Source: Amycolatopsis echigonensis | GTDB taxonomy: Bacteria; Actinomycetota; Actinomycetes; Mycobacteriales; Pseudonocardiaceae | Direction of reading: 5' to 3' | Length of the DNA stretch: 64,000 bases | Assembly (NCBI RefSeq): GCF_014174495.1 | Contig: NZ_JACJHR010000007.1 | Location: forward strand, 113,352 to 177,351 | Shown: piece by piece, positions 39,011-48,358 of the stretch | How the letters are laid out: each line of letters opens with the position of its first letter | How positions within the stretch are numbered: the stretch's first letter is position 1 | The notes under the pieces: model-generated | The model's database searches: none | The model's input: the letters and a program-made list of their open reading frames with translations, nothing else | Told to the model about the DNA's origin: nothing | Position numbers and translations under genes: made by a program

Positions 39011-42000
39011 CCGACAAGTCCGCTCCTTCGACCGAGCAGATCGTCGCCGCGCTGCGGCAGTCCATGACGGACAACGAACGGCTCCGTGCGGACAACCAGC
39101 GGCTGGCCGCCCGGCAGTCCGAGCCGATCGCGATCATCGGCATGGGCTGCCGGTACCCCGGCGGCGTCACCACGCCCGCGCAGCTGTGGGACCTGGTGGC
39201 CGGCGGGGTCGACGCGATCGGCGAGTTCCCGGCCGACCGCGGCTGGGACACCGCCGCCCTGCACGACCCGACCGGCTCCCGTCCCGGCACGACATACTCG
39301 AACGAAGGCGGTTTCCTTTACGACGCCGCCGATTTCGAGCCGGAGTTCTTCGGCATCTCGCCGCGTGAGGCGGTCACGCTGGACCCTCAGCAGCGGTTGC
39401 TGCTCGAGACCGCGTGGGAGGCCGTCGAGCGCGCCGGGATCGTGCCGTCGACTTTGCGCGGCAGCGCGACCGGGGTGTTCACCGGCGTGATGTACCACGA
39501 CTACGGCGCGGGCAGCAGCGACGGCAGCCTGATTTCCGGGCGGGTCTCGTACACGCTCGGCCTCGAAGGCCCGTCGGTGTCGGTGGACACCGCGTGCTCG
39601 TCCTCGCTGGTCGCGATGCACCTTGCCGCGCAGGCACTTCGGCGAGGCGAGTGCTCGCTGGCGCTGGCGGGCGGGGTGACGGTGATGGTCACGCCGGACA
39701 TGTTCGTGTACTTCAGCGAACAGCACGGCTTGTCCTCGGACGGTCGCTGCAAGGCCTTCGGCAGCGGCGCTGACGGCGTCGGATGCTCCGAAGGTGCCGG
39801 AATGCTGTTGCTGGAACGGGTTTCCGACGCTCGGCGCAACCGGCACCACGTGCTCGCGGTGCTGCGCGGCAGTGCGGTGAACTCGGATGGCGCGTCGAGC
39901 GGGATCACCGTGCCCAACGGTCCGGCGCAGCAGCGGGTCATCCGTTCCGCGCTGGCCGATGCCTCGCTGGAACTGTCCGATGTGGACGCGGTGGAGGCGC
40001 ACGGGACCGGTACCAAGCTGGGGGACCCGATCGAGGCGCAGGCCCTGATCTCCACCTATGGCAAGGTCGCTACTCCCGCGCGACCGTTGTATGTCGGCTC
40101 TTTCAAGTCGAACGTCGGGCACACTCAGGCCGCTGCCGGGGTCGGCGGGGTGATCAAGATGGTCGAGGCTCTCCGGCGGGGTGTGTTGCCGCCGACGCTG
40201 CACGCCGATGAGCCTTCGCCGCACGTCGACTGGGCGGATGGCACTGTTGCGCTGCTGAACGAGTCGACGCCCTGGCCGTCGACCGGACGTCCTCGGCGGG
40301 CCGCGGTGTCGTCGTTCGGCATCAGCGGGACGAACGCGCATGTGATTGTCGAGCAAGGTGATCCGGCTCCCGCACCTTCGCCTTCCGCCGGGCCGGTTAC
40401 CTGGCTGCTCTCGGCTTCCTCGCCGGAGGCTTTGCGGGCGCAGGCTGCTCAGCTAGCCGGGTTCGCTTCTGCGGGCTCTCCGGCGGACGTCGGGCTTTCC
40501 CTTGCCACTACGCGAACCCTCAGCGAGCAGCGGGCTGCGGTGGTGGCTGCTGACCGGGAAGCTGCTGCGCGGGCTCTGGGAGATTATGCAGCAGGCCAAG
40601 CTTCTTCTTCAGTGGTCGAGGGCGTGGCTTCTCCGCGGCGGCTGGCGTTTCTCTTTACTGGCCAGGGGGCTCAGCGCGCTGGCATGGGTCTCGACCTCGC
40701 CGCTGCGTACCCGGTCTTCGCCGCTGCCCTGGACGAGGTCGGTGCTGCGCTGGACCTCGATGTTCCCTTGCGTTCCCTGCTCGCCGACGCTGACCGGCTC
40801 GATCAGACTGGTTACACGCAGCCTGCCTTGTTCGCGGTGGAAGTCGCCCTGTATCGGTTGCTGGAGTCGTGGGGCGTCCGGCATGCTTATCTGCTGGGCC
40901 ATTCCGTCGGGGAGATCGCCGCCGCGCATGTCGCCGGGGTGCTTTCCCTTGCGGACGCCGGAAAACTGGTAGTCGCTCGGGCTCGGCTGATGCAGGATCT
41001 GCCCGCCGGCGGGGCGATGGTCGCGGTGCAGGCTACCGAGGACGAGGTCCTTCCGCTACTAACCGATGGGGTAGGAATCGCGGCCGTGAACGGGCCGCGG
41101 TCGGTGGTATTGTCGGGGGCAGAAGAAGAAGTACTTGCGGTTGCTGGGAAATTTGATCGAACTTCGCGGTTGCGGGTGTCGCACGCGTTCCACTCCCCGC
41201 TCATGGACCCGATGCTGGACGAGTTCGCCGCGGTGGCGCGCGCCCTGACGTACTCCGCTCCCTCGGTGCCCATCGTGTCCACAGTGGACCCCTCGGCGGA
41301 CGTGGCGACGCCGGACTACTGGGTGCGTCAGGTCCGTTCGGCAGTGCGGTTCGCGGACGGCGTGCGAGCGCTGGCCGACGCCGGAGTGGACACGTTCGTC
41401 GAGGTCGGCCCGAGCGCGGTGCTGACCGCAATGGGGCAGCGCTGTGCCGATGGTGCTGTGGTGGGTGGGGCGGGGGGAGGGGGCGGGCCCGCCGGTGATA
41501 CCGCCAGCGCAACCGCCGCTCTCGCCAACGCCGCCTTCGTGCCGGTCCTGCGCAAGGACCGCGCCGAAGCAGAGTCGGCCGCCGCCGCGGTCGCGACCCT
41601 GTTCACGCTCGGCGGGGCGGTCGACTGGGACGCGTTCTACTCCGGCGCGCACGTGGTCGAGCTGCCCACCTACGCGTTCCAGCGCAAGCGTTACTGGCTG
41701 GACAACCCGACCGGCGCGCGGGCTCGCGGCGTGGCCGAGGTCGGGCAGCGAGAAGCCGCGCACCCGCTGCTCGGCGCGGTAGTCGGCACCGCGGACTCCG
41801 GCGGCGTCGTCCTCACCGGACGGCTGTCGCTGGCCGCGCAGCCATGGCTCGCCGACCACGTCGTGCAGGGCACCGCGCTGTTCCCCGGCACGGCGTTCGT
41901 CGAGCTGGCCGTCCGCGCGGGCGACGAGGTCGGCTGCGGTCGGGTCGACGAGCTCACCCTGGCCGCGCCGTTGATCCTGCCCGAGCAGGGCGCGGTGCGG

Positions 42001-44391
42001 CTGCAGGTGACCGTCGGTGCGGAGGAAGATGACGGCACCCGAGCGCTGGGGATCTTCTCCCAGCCCGAGGACGCCGACGAATGGGTCCAGCACGGCAGCG
42101 GCCGGCTCTCCCCAGCCGGTTCGCCGTCCGCGGCGACCGCGGAATGGCCGCCCGCCGGAGCCACGGAGATCGACGTGACCTCCCGGTACGACGAACTGGC
42201 CGCACAAGGCTTCGACTACGGCCCGATTTTCGCCGGCCTGCGCCGAGCTTGGCAAGCGGGCGACGTGCTGGCCGCCGAGGTCGCGCTGCCCGAGCACGCC
42301 GACGCCAGCGCGTTCGGCCTGCACCCCGCGCTGCTCGACGCTGCCCTGCACACGATCGGCCTCGCCGGGCCGACCGAGGACAAACCAGTCCTGCCCTTCG
42401 CCTGGTCCGGCGTCTCGCTCTACGCCGGCGGCGCGGCCACCCTGCGCGTGCTGATCTCGTCGGACGTCGAGAACACCGTCTCGCTCACCGCGACGGACCC
42501 GTCCGGCGCACCCGTGCTGCGGGTGGATTCACTCGCGCTGCGTCCCATCGCCGACGACGCGTTCGCCTCCGCCACGCGTTCAGCCGCGGACGATTCGCTC
42601 TTCCGCGTCGACTGGATCCCGTGGCAGGGCGACGACGTCACCGCCGTGACCACCGCAATCCTGGGCAACGACCCCTTCGGCCTGAGCGGCGAGTCCTATG
42701 TGGACCTCGATGCCTTGCTGGACGCAATCCACAACGGTGCCCTGGTCCCAGACGTCGTCTACGTACCCTTCGCCGCTCCGGAAACCGCCGCCCCGGAAGG
42801 CGCTCGCGCAGCCGTCCACAACCTCCTTTCCTTGTCACAAGCCTGGGTCGCCGAGGGCGTACTGGCCGCTTCGCGCCTGGTCGTTGTCGCCTCCGGCGCG
42901 ATCGCCACTCGACCGGACGAGGGCGCACCCGACCTCACCCACGCGGCACTGTGGGGCGTGATCCGCACCGCACAACTCGAGTACCCAGACCGATTCATGG
43001 TCGTCGACCTCGACAACGGCCCGCTCCCGGTCGGCTCGGTCCTCGGCGCGATGTACGCCGACGAACCCGGCGTCGCAGTCCGCGATGGCGCGGTTTTGGT
43101 GCACCGCCTGGCAAAGTACCTTCCGGAGGGCACCGTCGCCTTAGACCCGGACGGCACCGTCCTGGTCACCGGCGGCACCGGCGTGCTAGGCCGACTGATC
43201 GCCCGGCACCTGGTCACCGAACACGGCGTCCGCCACCTGCTCATCACGAGCCGCCGCGGTCCCACCGCTCCCGGAGCCGAGGAGTTCGCCGCCTCCCTCA
43301 CCGAGCTGGGTGCCACAGTCTCGCTGGTGGCCTGCGACCTGGCCTCCCGCGACGCCGCCGCAGCTCTCCTCGCCGACGTTCCCTCCGACCACCCGCTGAC
43401 CGCAGTAATCCACACCGCCGGCGTCGTCGACGATGGCGTACTCCTGTCCTTGACCCCGGAACGAATGGACGCAGTCCTCCGCCCGAAGGTCGACGCCGCA
43501 TGGCACCTGCACGAACTCACCGCGTCCCTGGACCTGTCCGCCTTCGTGCTGTACTCGTCCGCCGGCGGAACCCTAGGTGCCGCAGGCCAAGCCAACTACT
43601 CCGCGGCAAACGTTTTCCTCGACGCTTTAGCGCACCACCGCGCCGCGCAAGGCTTGCCAGCCGTGTCGCTCGCCTGGGGCCTGTGGTCCGAAGGCGGCAT
43701 GTCCGGCGACCTGGCCGACACCGACCTGATCCGCATGGCCAGGTCCGGCGTCTTCGGCCTGTCCTTCGCCGACGGCCTGGAACTCTTCGACGCGACAGTC
43801 GCCGCCGGTCAGCCCTCGCTGGTTCCGGTACGCCTGGACATGTCCGGCCTGCGCGCCGACGCCCACAGTGTCCCCGCAATGCTGCGCGGCCTGATCCGAG
43901 GCCGCCGCCGAGTCGAGGCCGTCGACGATTCCTGGAACCAGGTACTGCGCCTGTCCGGCACCGAACGAGTACGAGCCGCCGTCGACCTGGTCTGCGGCAC
44001 CGCCGCCGTAGTCCTCGGCCACGACCGCCGAGACGCGGTAGACCCCAGAAAGGGCTTCATCGAACTCGGCTTCGACTCCCTGACCGCCATCGAACTGCGC
44101 AACCGCCTGGACGTCCTCACCGGGATGCGCTTGCCCGCGACGCTGATCTTCGACTACCCGTCCGTGCAGGTCCTGGGAGAACACCTGGTAGCGGACGGTG
44201 CCCCGTCCGCCGTCGAGGTCCAGCTGGACGCGCTGGAAGACGTCGTACGAGGCCTGGAACCCGACGAGGTTTCCGGCGTCGTGACGAGGTTGAAGGCAGT
44301 GCTGGCGTCGCTGGTTCTGGACGAGGAAGTGGAAGGAGCGAGCGCGGACGAGTTGTTCGCGCTGCTGGACGAAGAATTGGAAGCCCGCTAA
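39007..44391 (+). CDS. Type I modular PKS: module 4 (KS-AT-DH-KR-ACP)
   Basis: A 1794-residue single-module PKS. It begins with a coiled-coil docking helix ([18 protein letters not shown], then [12 protein letters not shown]). KS4 starts near residue 39 with Cys197. The AT Ser is 633 in GHSVGE with HAFH from 726 (malonyl). DH His is 951 in [10 protein letters not shown] and Asp 1111. The KR (about 1384-1562) has VDD at the LDD site and intact catalytic residues. ACP4 Ser is 1691 in GFDSL. The C-terminal ~90 residues form a helical docking domain ([20 protein letters not shown]). GTG 39007 overlaps the previous stop, so it is co-translated with PKS 1. Codon usage changes visibly inside the gene: T-ending codons are frequent at about 39.8-41.2 kb, C- and A-ending ones after 42 kb. 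Confidence 0.95.
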   Translation: MTDKSAPSTEQIVAALRQSMTDNERLRADNQRLAARQSEPIAIIGMGCRYPGGVTTPAQLWDLVAGGVDAIGEFPADRGWDTAALHDPTGSRPGTTYSNEGGFLYDAADFEPEFFGISPREAVTLDPQQRLLLETAWEAVERAGIVPSTLRGSATGVFTGVMYHDYGAGSSDGSLISGRVSYTLGLEGPSVSVDTACSSSLVAMHLAAQALRRGECSLALAGGVTVMVTPDMFVYFSEQHGLSSDGRCKAFGSGADGVGCSEGAGMLLLERVSDARRNRHHVLAVLRGSAVNSDGASSGITVPNGPAQQRVIRSALADASLELSDVDAVEAHGTGTKLGDPIEAQALISTYGKVATPARPLYVGSFKSNVGHTQAAAGVGGVIKMVEALRRGVLPPTLHADEPSPHVDWADGTVALLNESTPWPSTGRPRRAAVSSFGISGTNAHVIVEQGDPAPAPSPSAGPVTWLLSASSPEALRAQAAQLAGFASAGSPADVGLSLATTRTLSEQRAAVVAADREAAARALGDYAAGQASSSVVEGVASPRRLAFLFTGQGAQRAGMGLDLAAAYPVFAAALDEVGAALDLDVPLRSLLADADRLDQTGYTQPALFAVEVALYRLLESWGVRHAYLLGHSVGEIAAAHVAGVLSLADAGKLVVARARLMQDLPAGGAMVAVQATEDEVLPLLTDGVGIAAVNGPRSVVLSGAEEEVLAVAGKFDRTSRLRVSHAFHSPLMDPMLDEFAAVARALTYSAPSVPIVSTVDPSADVATPDYWVRQVRSAVRFADGVRALADAGVDTFVEVGPSAVLTAMGQRCADGAVVGGAGGGGGPAGDTASATAALANAAFVPVLRKDRAEAESAAAAVATLFTLGGAVDWDAFYSGAHVVELPTYAFQRKRYWLDNPTGARARGVAEVGQREAAHPLLGAVVGTADSGGVVLTGRLSLAAQPWLADHVVQGTALFPGTAFVELAVRAGDEVGCGRVDELTLAAPLILPEQGAVRLQVTVGAEEDDGTRALGIFSQPEDADEWVQHGSGRLSPAGSPSAATAEWPPAGATEIDVTSRYDELAAQGFDYGPIFAGLRRAWQAGDVLAAEVALPEHADASAFGLHPALLDAALHTIGLAGPTEDKPVLPFAWSGVSLYAGGAATLRVLISSDVENTVSLTATDPSGAPVLRVDSLALRPIADDAFASATRSAADDSLFRVDWIPWQGDDVTAVTTAILGNDPFGLSGESYVDLDALLDAIHNGALVPDVVYVPFAAPETAAPEGARAAVHNLLSLSQAWVAEGVLAASRLVVVASGAIATRPDEGAPDLTHAALWGVIRTAQLEYPDRFMVVDLDNGPLPVGSVLGAMYADEPGVAVRDGAVLVHRLAKYLPEGTVALDPDGTVLVTGGTGVLGRLIARHLVTEHGVRHLLITSRRGPTAPGAEEFAASLTELGATVSLVACDLASRDAAAALLADVPSDHPLTAVIHTAGVVDDGVLLSLTPERMDAVLRPKVDAAWHLHELTASLDLSAFVLYSSAGGTLGAAGQANYSAANVFLDALAHHRAAQGLPAVSLAWGLWSEGGMSGDLADTDLIRMARSGVFGLSFADGLELFDATVAAGQPSLVPVRLDMSGLRADAHSVPAMLRGLIRGRRRVEAVDDSWNQVLRLSGTERVRAAVDLVCGTAAVVLGHDRRDAVDPRKGFIELGFDSLTAIELRNRLDVLTGMRLPATLIFDYPSVQVLGEHLVADGAPSAVEVQLDALEDVVRGLEPDEVSGVVTRLKAVLASLVLDEEVEGASADELFALLDEELEAR

Positions 44392-44399
44392 CGCGTTGG

Positions 44400-44426
44400 G
44401 GGCCGCCCGCATCGGCCGGGCGGCCC
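44400..44426 (+). terminator. Putative terminator after PKS module 4 gene
   Basis: GGGCCGCCCG (44400-44409) and CGGGCGGCCC (44417-44426) form a perfect 10-bp GC-rich stem with a 7-nt loop, starting 8 bp after the stop codon. There is no T run, as is common for actinomycete terminators. It would separate the PKS operon from the next genes. The rest of the 282-bp gap up to 44673 shows no gene. Confidence 0.6.
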
Positions 44427-44673
44427 GCATCGGCGCTCGTTTGTTCCAGGCGTACCCGGGCAGCAACTCCGTGTGCGGCAACTCTCCGCCGTGACCTTTT
44501 CGGCACCGCGCCAAGCTGCACGTCGCCCTCCGCCGTGTCGAGCGTCAGGTCGGTCAGCCAGCTCAGCAGCGAGTCCTGCCGCGTTCACGCCACTTGCGTC
44601 CAGCTGAAGGCGTGGAATCCGAGCACTCTCAAATTGGCTTTAGCCCTGGACCCGCCTGTGCGAAGATCACGAG

Positions 44674-45144
44674 GTGCCCGAGCTGACGTATCTGGAGATG
44701 ACCCATCCAAGTGAGCTGCGCCCTTCGACCTCAACGTTCAGCGGACAGGTCCAGCTGAAGCCCATCGACGGGAACGAGGTCCGTACTCTGACCCTCGCGG
44801 TCGGGCGCGACTTCGCGTGGCCGAGCCAGCAGTGGGATACCCAACAGTGGGACGAATACCTGGGCAACCCAACGATGCGGCACTGGGCTGGCGTGATCGA
44901 CGGCGCAGCCATCGGGTTGCTTTCACTCAACCTCCGGCAGGCACCGGACATCGAGATCGACTCCTTCGGCCTCGTGCCGGAACGAATCGGTCACGGCATC
45001 GGCGGCCCATTCCTCACCGAGGCCGTCACCATGACGTGGGGGTTGCCCGCGCAGCGAGTCTGGCTGCACACCTCCAGCGACGACCATCCCCATGCGCTCC
45101 AGAACTACCTCGCGCGCGGATTCCGGCCATTCAAGCGACCATGA
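44674..45144 (+). CDS. GNAT-family N-acetyltransferase
   Basis: A 156-residue protein. The GNAT core is visible as IDSFGLVPERIGHGIGGPFL (acetyl-CoA loop), followed by VWLHTSSDDHPHALQNYLARGF at the end, which corresponds to motif B. The GTG start has no strong ribosome site. It is on the same strand as the PKS genes but behind a terminator. A role in the pathway, such as self-resistance by acetylation of an amino sugar, is possible but speculative. Confidence 0.78.
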   Translation: MPELTYLEMTHPSELRPSTSTFSGQVQLKPIDGNEVRTLTLAVGRDFAWPSQQWDTQQWDEYLGNPTMRHWAGVIDGAAIGLLSLNLRQAPDIEIDSFGLVPERIGHGIGGPFLTEAVTMTWGLPAQRVWLHTSSDDHPHALQNYLARGFRPFKRP

Positions 45145-45469
45145 CTGCGTGGTTTCGTTTCAAGCCAACGCGGCTTGATTGTTCCCAGAAGTAGAACGGG
45201 TTCAGGCCGGTGGCGGTCGTGATCTCCCGCGTCGGGCCGGAATTCCCTCTGTGGATGCTGCTGAGCACCGGAGCGAGGTGGTGGGACGGTCGTCCGTCGC
45301 GGGGTAACCGCGCCGTTCGGCTTGTTCCCGCTGGCGTGGCGGCGTTGGATTGGGATAGCAGTGCGTCGCGGGGCCTGGCCGTGGTCTCACTGGCGGCGGC
45401 TTTCGATGCGGATGCCGGACCAGGCCGCCGCATGCTCCCGGTTCACGACAGGCTCGGAGCTACGCCGGG
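45145..45469. other. Intergenic region without a recognisable gene
   Basis: The 325 bp between the GNAT gene and the PqqD-like gene hold open frames on both strands (for example plus 45210-45473 and minus 45131-45433). None shows family resemblance, a ribosome site or normal codon choice. I looked for lasso-peptide B2, cyclase or precursor signatures downstream of the PqqD-like gene and found none. Confidence 0.5.
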
Positions 45470-45739
45470 TTAGGACTCGGTGGCCATGCCCAGCGAGCAC
45501 AGCGAACCGGCCAGGGCGATCAGGTCGTAGCGGGTGTCTTCTTCGTTCGTTTCCCACAGGGCGGAGAGGGTGGTGGCGGCTTGGTCGACGTCGCCGTTGT
45601 GCTGCTTCAGGGCGATCCACATCGCGGCGGCGACTGGTTCGCATTCGATGTGGCGGTTGGTCGTGCGGCAGGTCAGCTCCAGGTGGCCGTTGGCGAGCAT
45701 GCGCTGGGTGACGCCGGGGGCGGTGGTGATCGCCATCAT
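45470..45739 (-). CDS. Stand-alone PqqD-like (RRE-type) small protein
   Basis: An 89-residue protein with the PqqD pattern: GHLELTCRTTNRHIECEPVAAAMWIALKQHNGDVDQAATTL matches the beta-hairpin plus winged-helix fold, with the Ala-Ala-Met-Trp segment at the usual hydrophobic helix. Such proteins bind leader peptides in RiPP systems or act beside lasso-peptide proteases. A strong GGAGG lies 5 bases before ATG 45739; the second ATG at 45736 has even better spacing. It is 110 bp downstream of the second type II thioesterase on the same strand. No precursor peptide, protease or cyclase is nearby, so its role is unknown: an orphan, a relic, or a protein with a new job in this cluster. Confidence 0.72.
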   Translation of the reverse strand: MMAITTAPGVTQRMLANGHLELTCRTTNRHIECEPVAAAMWIALKQHNGDVDQAATTLSALWETNEEDTRYDLIALAGSLCSLGMATES

Positions 45740-45848
45740 GATGGCCTCCTGGTTGAGGGGGTGTTTCCTTGATGTACCTAGTTTCTCGGAACCGGGAAGC
45801 GGGAGCCATGGGGTGTGCTCCTGAAGCTTCCCTGGGGTTTCCCCACCC

Positions 45849-46640
45849 TTATTCCCGGTACATTCCCGGTTGCCAGGCGGCCAGGGTTGTGGTGATCGTG
45901 TCCAGGACGGCGTTGAGCTGGTCGTTCAGGTAGAAGTGGCCACCGGGGAAGATCTTGACCTGGCAGGTGCCGGTGGTGTGGTTGCGCCACGCGTCGGCCT
46001 CGTCCAGGTCGGTGACCGGATCTGCGTCGCCGACCAGGACCTGGATCGGGCAGCTTGGCTCCACACCTGGTTGGTGCCGGTAGGTTTCCACTGCGGTGTA
46101 GTCGCCGCGGATCGCGGGCAGCACCATGCGCAGCAGCTCGTCGTCGCCCAGTACGCCGGCGTCGGTGCCGCTGAGTTCCTTCAGCGCGGCGATCAGGCCG
46201 TCGTCGTCGCGTTGGTGGATGAACTCGATGCGTTGCGCGGACGGGGCCCGGCAGGCGGAGGCGAACAGGCCTAGCGGGGGATTGCCCCGGGCTTCCAGGC
46301 GGCGGGCCACCTCGTAGCCGACGGTGGCACCCATGCTGTGGCCGAACAGGGCCACGGGCAGGTCGGACCAGTCGGCCAGGTCGTCGGCGATCGCATCGGC
46401 GATGGCGGCGACCGTGTCCAGGCATGGTTCGGCGCGGCGGTCCTGGCGGCCCGGGTACTGGACGGCGACCACCTCGAAGTCCTGCCCCGCCGCGGCGGCG
46501 GAAAGCGGGAAGTAGGCGGTCGCCGAGCCGCCGGCGTGCGGGAGGCACACCAGACGCGCCCGTGCTCCGTCGGTCGGGTGGAAACGGCGGATCCACCGGC
46601 TTGTGCGTGCGTTCGCGGGTGTTTCGTCCACTGCGGTCAC
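45849..46640 (-). CDS. Second type II thioesterase
   Basis: A protein of about 263 residues. It has ARLVCLPHAGGSATAYFPLS near the start, PGRQDRRAEPC, the nucleophile motif GHSMG (Ser102), an Asp in GDADPVTD and the C-terminal GGHFYL His, all typical of editing thioesterases. It resembles the one at 6429 closely, including the SWFRRF/RWIRRFH start region. I chose GTG 46640 (VTAVDETP), though no clear ribosome site precedes it and a nearby GTG is possible. It is likely a second proofreading enzyme for the PKS, or it may act on the starter ACP. A TAGGGG box lies 44 bp upstream of the start. Confidence 0.88.
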   Translation of the reverse strand: MTAVDETPANARTSRWIRRFHPTDGARARLVCLPHAGGSATAYFPLSAAAAGQDFEVVAVQYPGRQDRRAEPCLDTVAAIADAIADDLADWSDLPVALFGHSMGATVGYEVARRLEARGNPPLGLFASACRAPSAQRIEFIHQRDDDGLIAALKELSGTDAGVLGDDELLRMVLPAIRGDYTAVETYRHQPGVEPSCPIQVLVGDADPVTDLDEADAWRNHTTGTCQVKIFPGGHFYLNDQLNAVLDTITTTLAAWQPGMYRE

Positions 46641-46678
46641 AAAACCAGGAGTGTTGGCGGAGGATCGGCATTGGACAA

Positions 46679-46684
46679 CCCCTA
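46679..46684 (-). promoter_or_regulatory. Single TAGGGG box upstream of the second type II thioesterase
   Basis: On the minus strand TAGGGG starts at 46684 and coincides with the TAG stop of the DUF222-HNH gene. An AACACT hexamer about 30 bp downstream could be a weak -10, which would make the transcript almost leaderless. One box only, so this is the weakest member of the set. Confidence 0.3.
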
Positions 46685-48070
46685 GCTGGCCCGGCGCGCC
46701 CGGGGAGGGGTGGCGCTGGTGGCCGCGGCTGCGGTTCGCAAGGGGGCGGGCGGAGGGTTGTGTGCGGTGTTGCGGAGCGGTTTCTGCTCCGGATCGAGGA
46801 TGGACGGCGGAATCCAGTACACGGCACCGTCTCGGAGCACGATTTTCCAGCCGCTGTGGTGCAGGAGGCGGTGGTGGCGTTCGCAGCACGAGGCGAGGTT
46901 GTCCAGATCCGTCGCGCCGCCGTGGGCCCAGTGGACGATGTGGTGCGGAGTGGTCCACTTTGGACCGCGGTCGCAGCCGGGGAAGGTGCAGCCGCGGTCC
47001 CGGATCGCGAGGGCCCGGCGCTGGGCGTTCGTGGCGGTGCGGGCGGAGCGGCCCAGATCGAGGACCTGACCTTCGGTGCCCAGGACGGCGGGGTAGACCT
47101 TGGCGTCGCACAGGATCCGGCGCAGGTGGGACGCGGGCAGGACGGATTCGTCGTCCGTGAAGATCGTCTTCGCGGCGCTCTGCAGGGTTTCCAGGCTGAC
47201 GGTCACCGTCGCGACTGCGCGTTCGCCGGCCTTGGCCGGGAGGTCCGGAGTGCGGGCGGCCAGGTCGACAATCGCGGCGATGGCGTCTCCGTGGCGTTCG
47301 GCCGGGGTGCGGGGGTCGGGGGTGTCCGGCGTGGTCGCGGGGTCCGGTGCGGCCAGAGGGACCAGCAGTTGTTCGATCAGGGTGCCGGTTTCGTGGTCGA
47401 CGTTGCCGGCGAAGCGGAAACGGCCGGTTCGGGTCCAGTGCCAGCTGAATTCCCGCCACGGGCGGGCGGCTGCATCGGAACCGGAACCGGAGCGGAAACC
47501 GGAACCCGAGCCCGACCCAGAACCGGAACTCGGGTCGGGAACCGAATCGGGGTCCAAGCCGTGGTCCACGTCCGGGGATCCAGGTGAAGCCTCAGAGGAA
47601 GAACCGGACACGTCGGAAGGATCGTTGTCCCAGTAGATCTTGAGCCGGGTCGCCGCGCGGCGGACGATGCTGGGGTTGGCCTGCCCCGCGAGGGTTACCA
47701 GGGTGTCTTCGGCGACGGTGTAGTCCTCGGGAGTCAGCCACCTCGGCGCGTCAGCGAGGAATTCAGCGATCACGGTCGCGTGCTGGGCGGTGATTTCGCC
47801 CGCGGACAAGGCTTTCCACGTCAGCGGCAACGTGCCGGTGGCTTGGGCGAGCCGGGCGCGGGCCTCGCGCAGCGTCACGTGCAGGATCGTCGCCAGATAG
47901 GCCGAAGTCGAGGAATAGCCCTCCGGCACGGCACCGCGCGATTCCAGTTCCCGGATGGTCTCCAGTTGCGCGGCGTAAGCGACGTTCTGCTGTCTTTGGG
48001 TGGTCAGGAGTCTGGTGGTCAGGTCCCGGTCTGACAACTGCCAGGCGGGGAGCGTCGTGGTCGTGGACAC
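46682..48070 (-). CDS. DUF222 / HNH endonuclease-domain protein (13E12-repeat family)
   Basis: A protein of about 462 residues with an N-terminal DUF222 domain (roughly residues 5-330) and a C-terminal HNH domain at about 361-405 (CTFPGCDRGPKWTTPHHIVH, then the C-x2-HHRLLHH end). An insert of Ser-Gly repeats near residues 170-200 interrupts DUF222. The family is abundant and variable in actinobacteria. HNH nuclease activity is plausible, but the biological role is unresolved. I used GTG 48070 (VSTTTTLPAWQ) as start; the open frame continues upstream. A perfect LexA-type box lies 13 bp before this start, so DNA damage probably induces it. It is likely an inserted or passenger gene rather than a polyketide gene. 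Confidence 0.85.
   Translation of the reverse strand: MSTTTTLPAWQLSDRDLTTRLLTTQRQQNVAYAAQLETIRELESRGAVPEGYSSTSAYLATILHVTLREARARLAQATGTLPLTWKALSAGEITAQHATVIAEFLADAPRWLTPEDYTVAEDTLVTLAGQANPSIVRRAATRLKIYWDNDPSDVSGSSSEASPGSPDVDHGLDPDSVPDPSSGSGSGSGSGFRSGSGSDAAARPWREFSWHWTRTGRFRFAGNVDHETGTLIEQLLVPLAAPDPATTPDTPDPRTPAERHGDAIAAIVDLAARTPDLPAKAGERAVATVTVSLETLQSAAKTIFTDDESVLPASHLRRILCDAKVYPAVLGTEGQVLDLGRSARTATNAQRRALAIRDRGCTFPGCDRGPKWTTPHHIVHWAHGGATDLDNLASCCERHHRLLHHSGWKIVLRDGAVYWIPPSILDPEQKPLRNTAHNPPPAPLRTAAAATSATPPRARRAS
47478..47560 (-). repeat. Low-complexity Gly-Ser coding repeat in the DUF222-HNH gene
   Basis: A run of GGTTCC/GGGTCG-like hexamers encodes SSGSGSGSGSGFRSGSGSD. It is a short microsatellite-like tract that keeps the frame and probably makes a flexible linker inside the DUF222 domain. 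Confidence 0.6.
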
Positions 48071-48082
48071 CTCTCCATGTTC

Positions 48083-48098
48083 TCGAACGCACGTTCGA
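48083..48098. promoter_or_regulatory. LexA/SOS box before the DUF222-HNH gene
   Basis: TCGAACGCACGTTCGA is a perfect match to the actinobacterial SOS box CGAAC-N4-GTTCG, with 6-bp arms. It lies 13 bp upstream of the GTG start of the DUF222-HNH gene and about 260 bp upstream of the divergent LAL gene, so repression of the HNH gene by LexA is the simplest reading. Confidence 0.75.
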
Positions 48099-48297
48099 CT
48101 ACGCCATCGCTCGAAGTGGTCAACCCCGACTGCGGAAGCAAGACCAGCAAGATCACTGTCCGGAGCCAAAACGCAGCTACTGCAACAGAATTCTGCCCTT
48201 CGCGGTCAGGCGGCAACGCGGCAATGCCGCGACGAAAACAGCGCAAGGTAGTCATGATCACCTGATTGAGTGACTTTAGATCGCGGTTGGCTGTGCT

Positions 48298-48304
48298 TAG
48301 GGGG
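48298..48304 (+). promoter_or_regulatory. TAGGGGG box upstream of the LAL regulator (possible autoregulation)
   Basis: TAGGGGG lies 61 bp before the preferred ATG of the LAL gene, and GAAGAT about 30 bp downstream is a weak -10 candidate. It would only be a promoter element if the ATG at 48359 is the true start. If the gene starts at TTG 48266 this site is coding. Confidence 0.3.
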
Positions 48305-48358
48305 CGGCTGCGACGGTGGCACACGCAGGAAGATGACCGTTGGGTCGAGGAGCTTGCG

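Noticed and set aside
45210..45473. An 87-residue plus-strand ORF next to the PqqD-like gene.
   Set aside because: No ribosome site, no recognisable family, and it ends inside the coding end of the opposite gene.
45145..45739. A lasso-peptide locus suggested by the PqqD-like gene.
   Set aside because: No transglutaminase-like B2 protease, no asparagine-synthetase-like cyclase and no leader-like small ORF could be recognised nearby.
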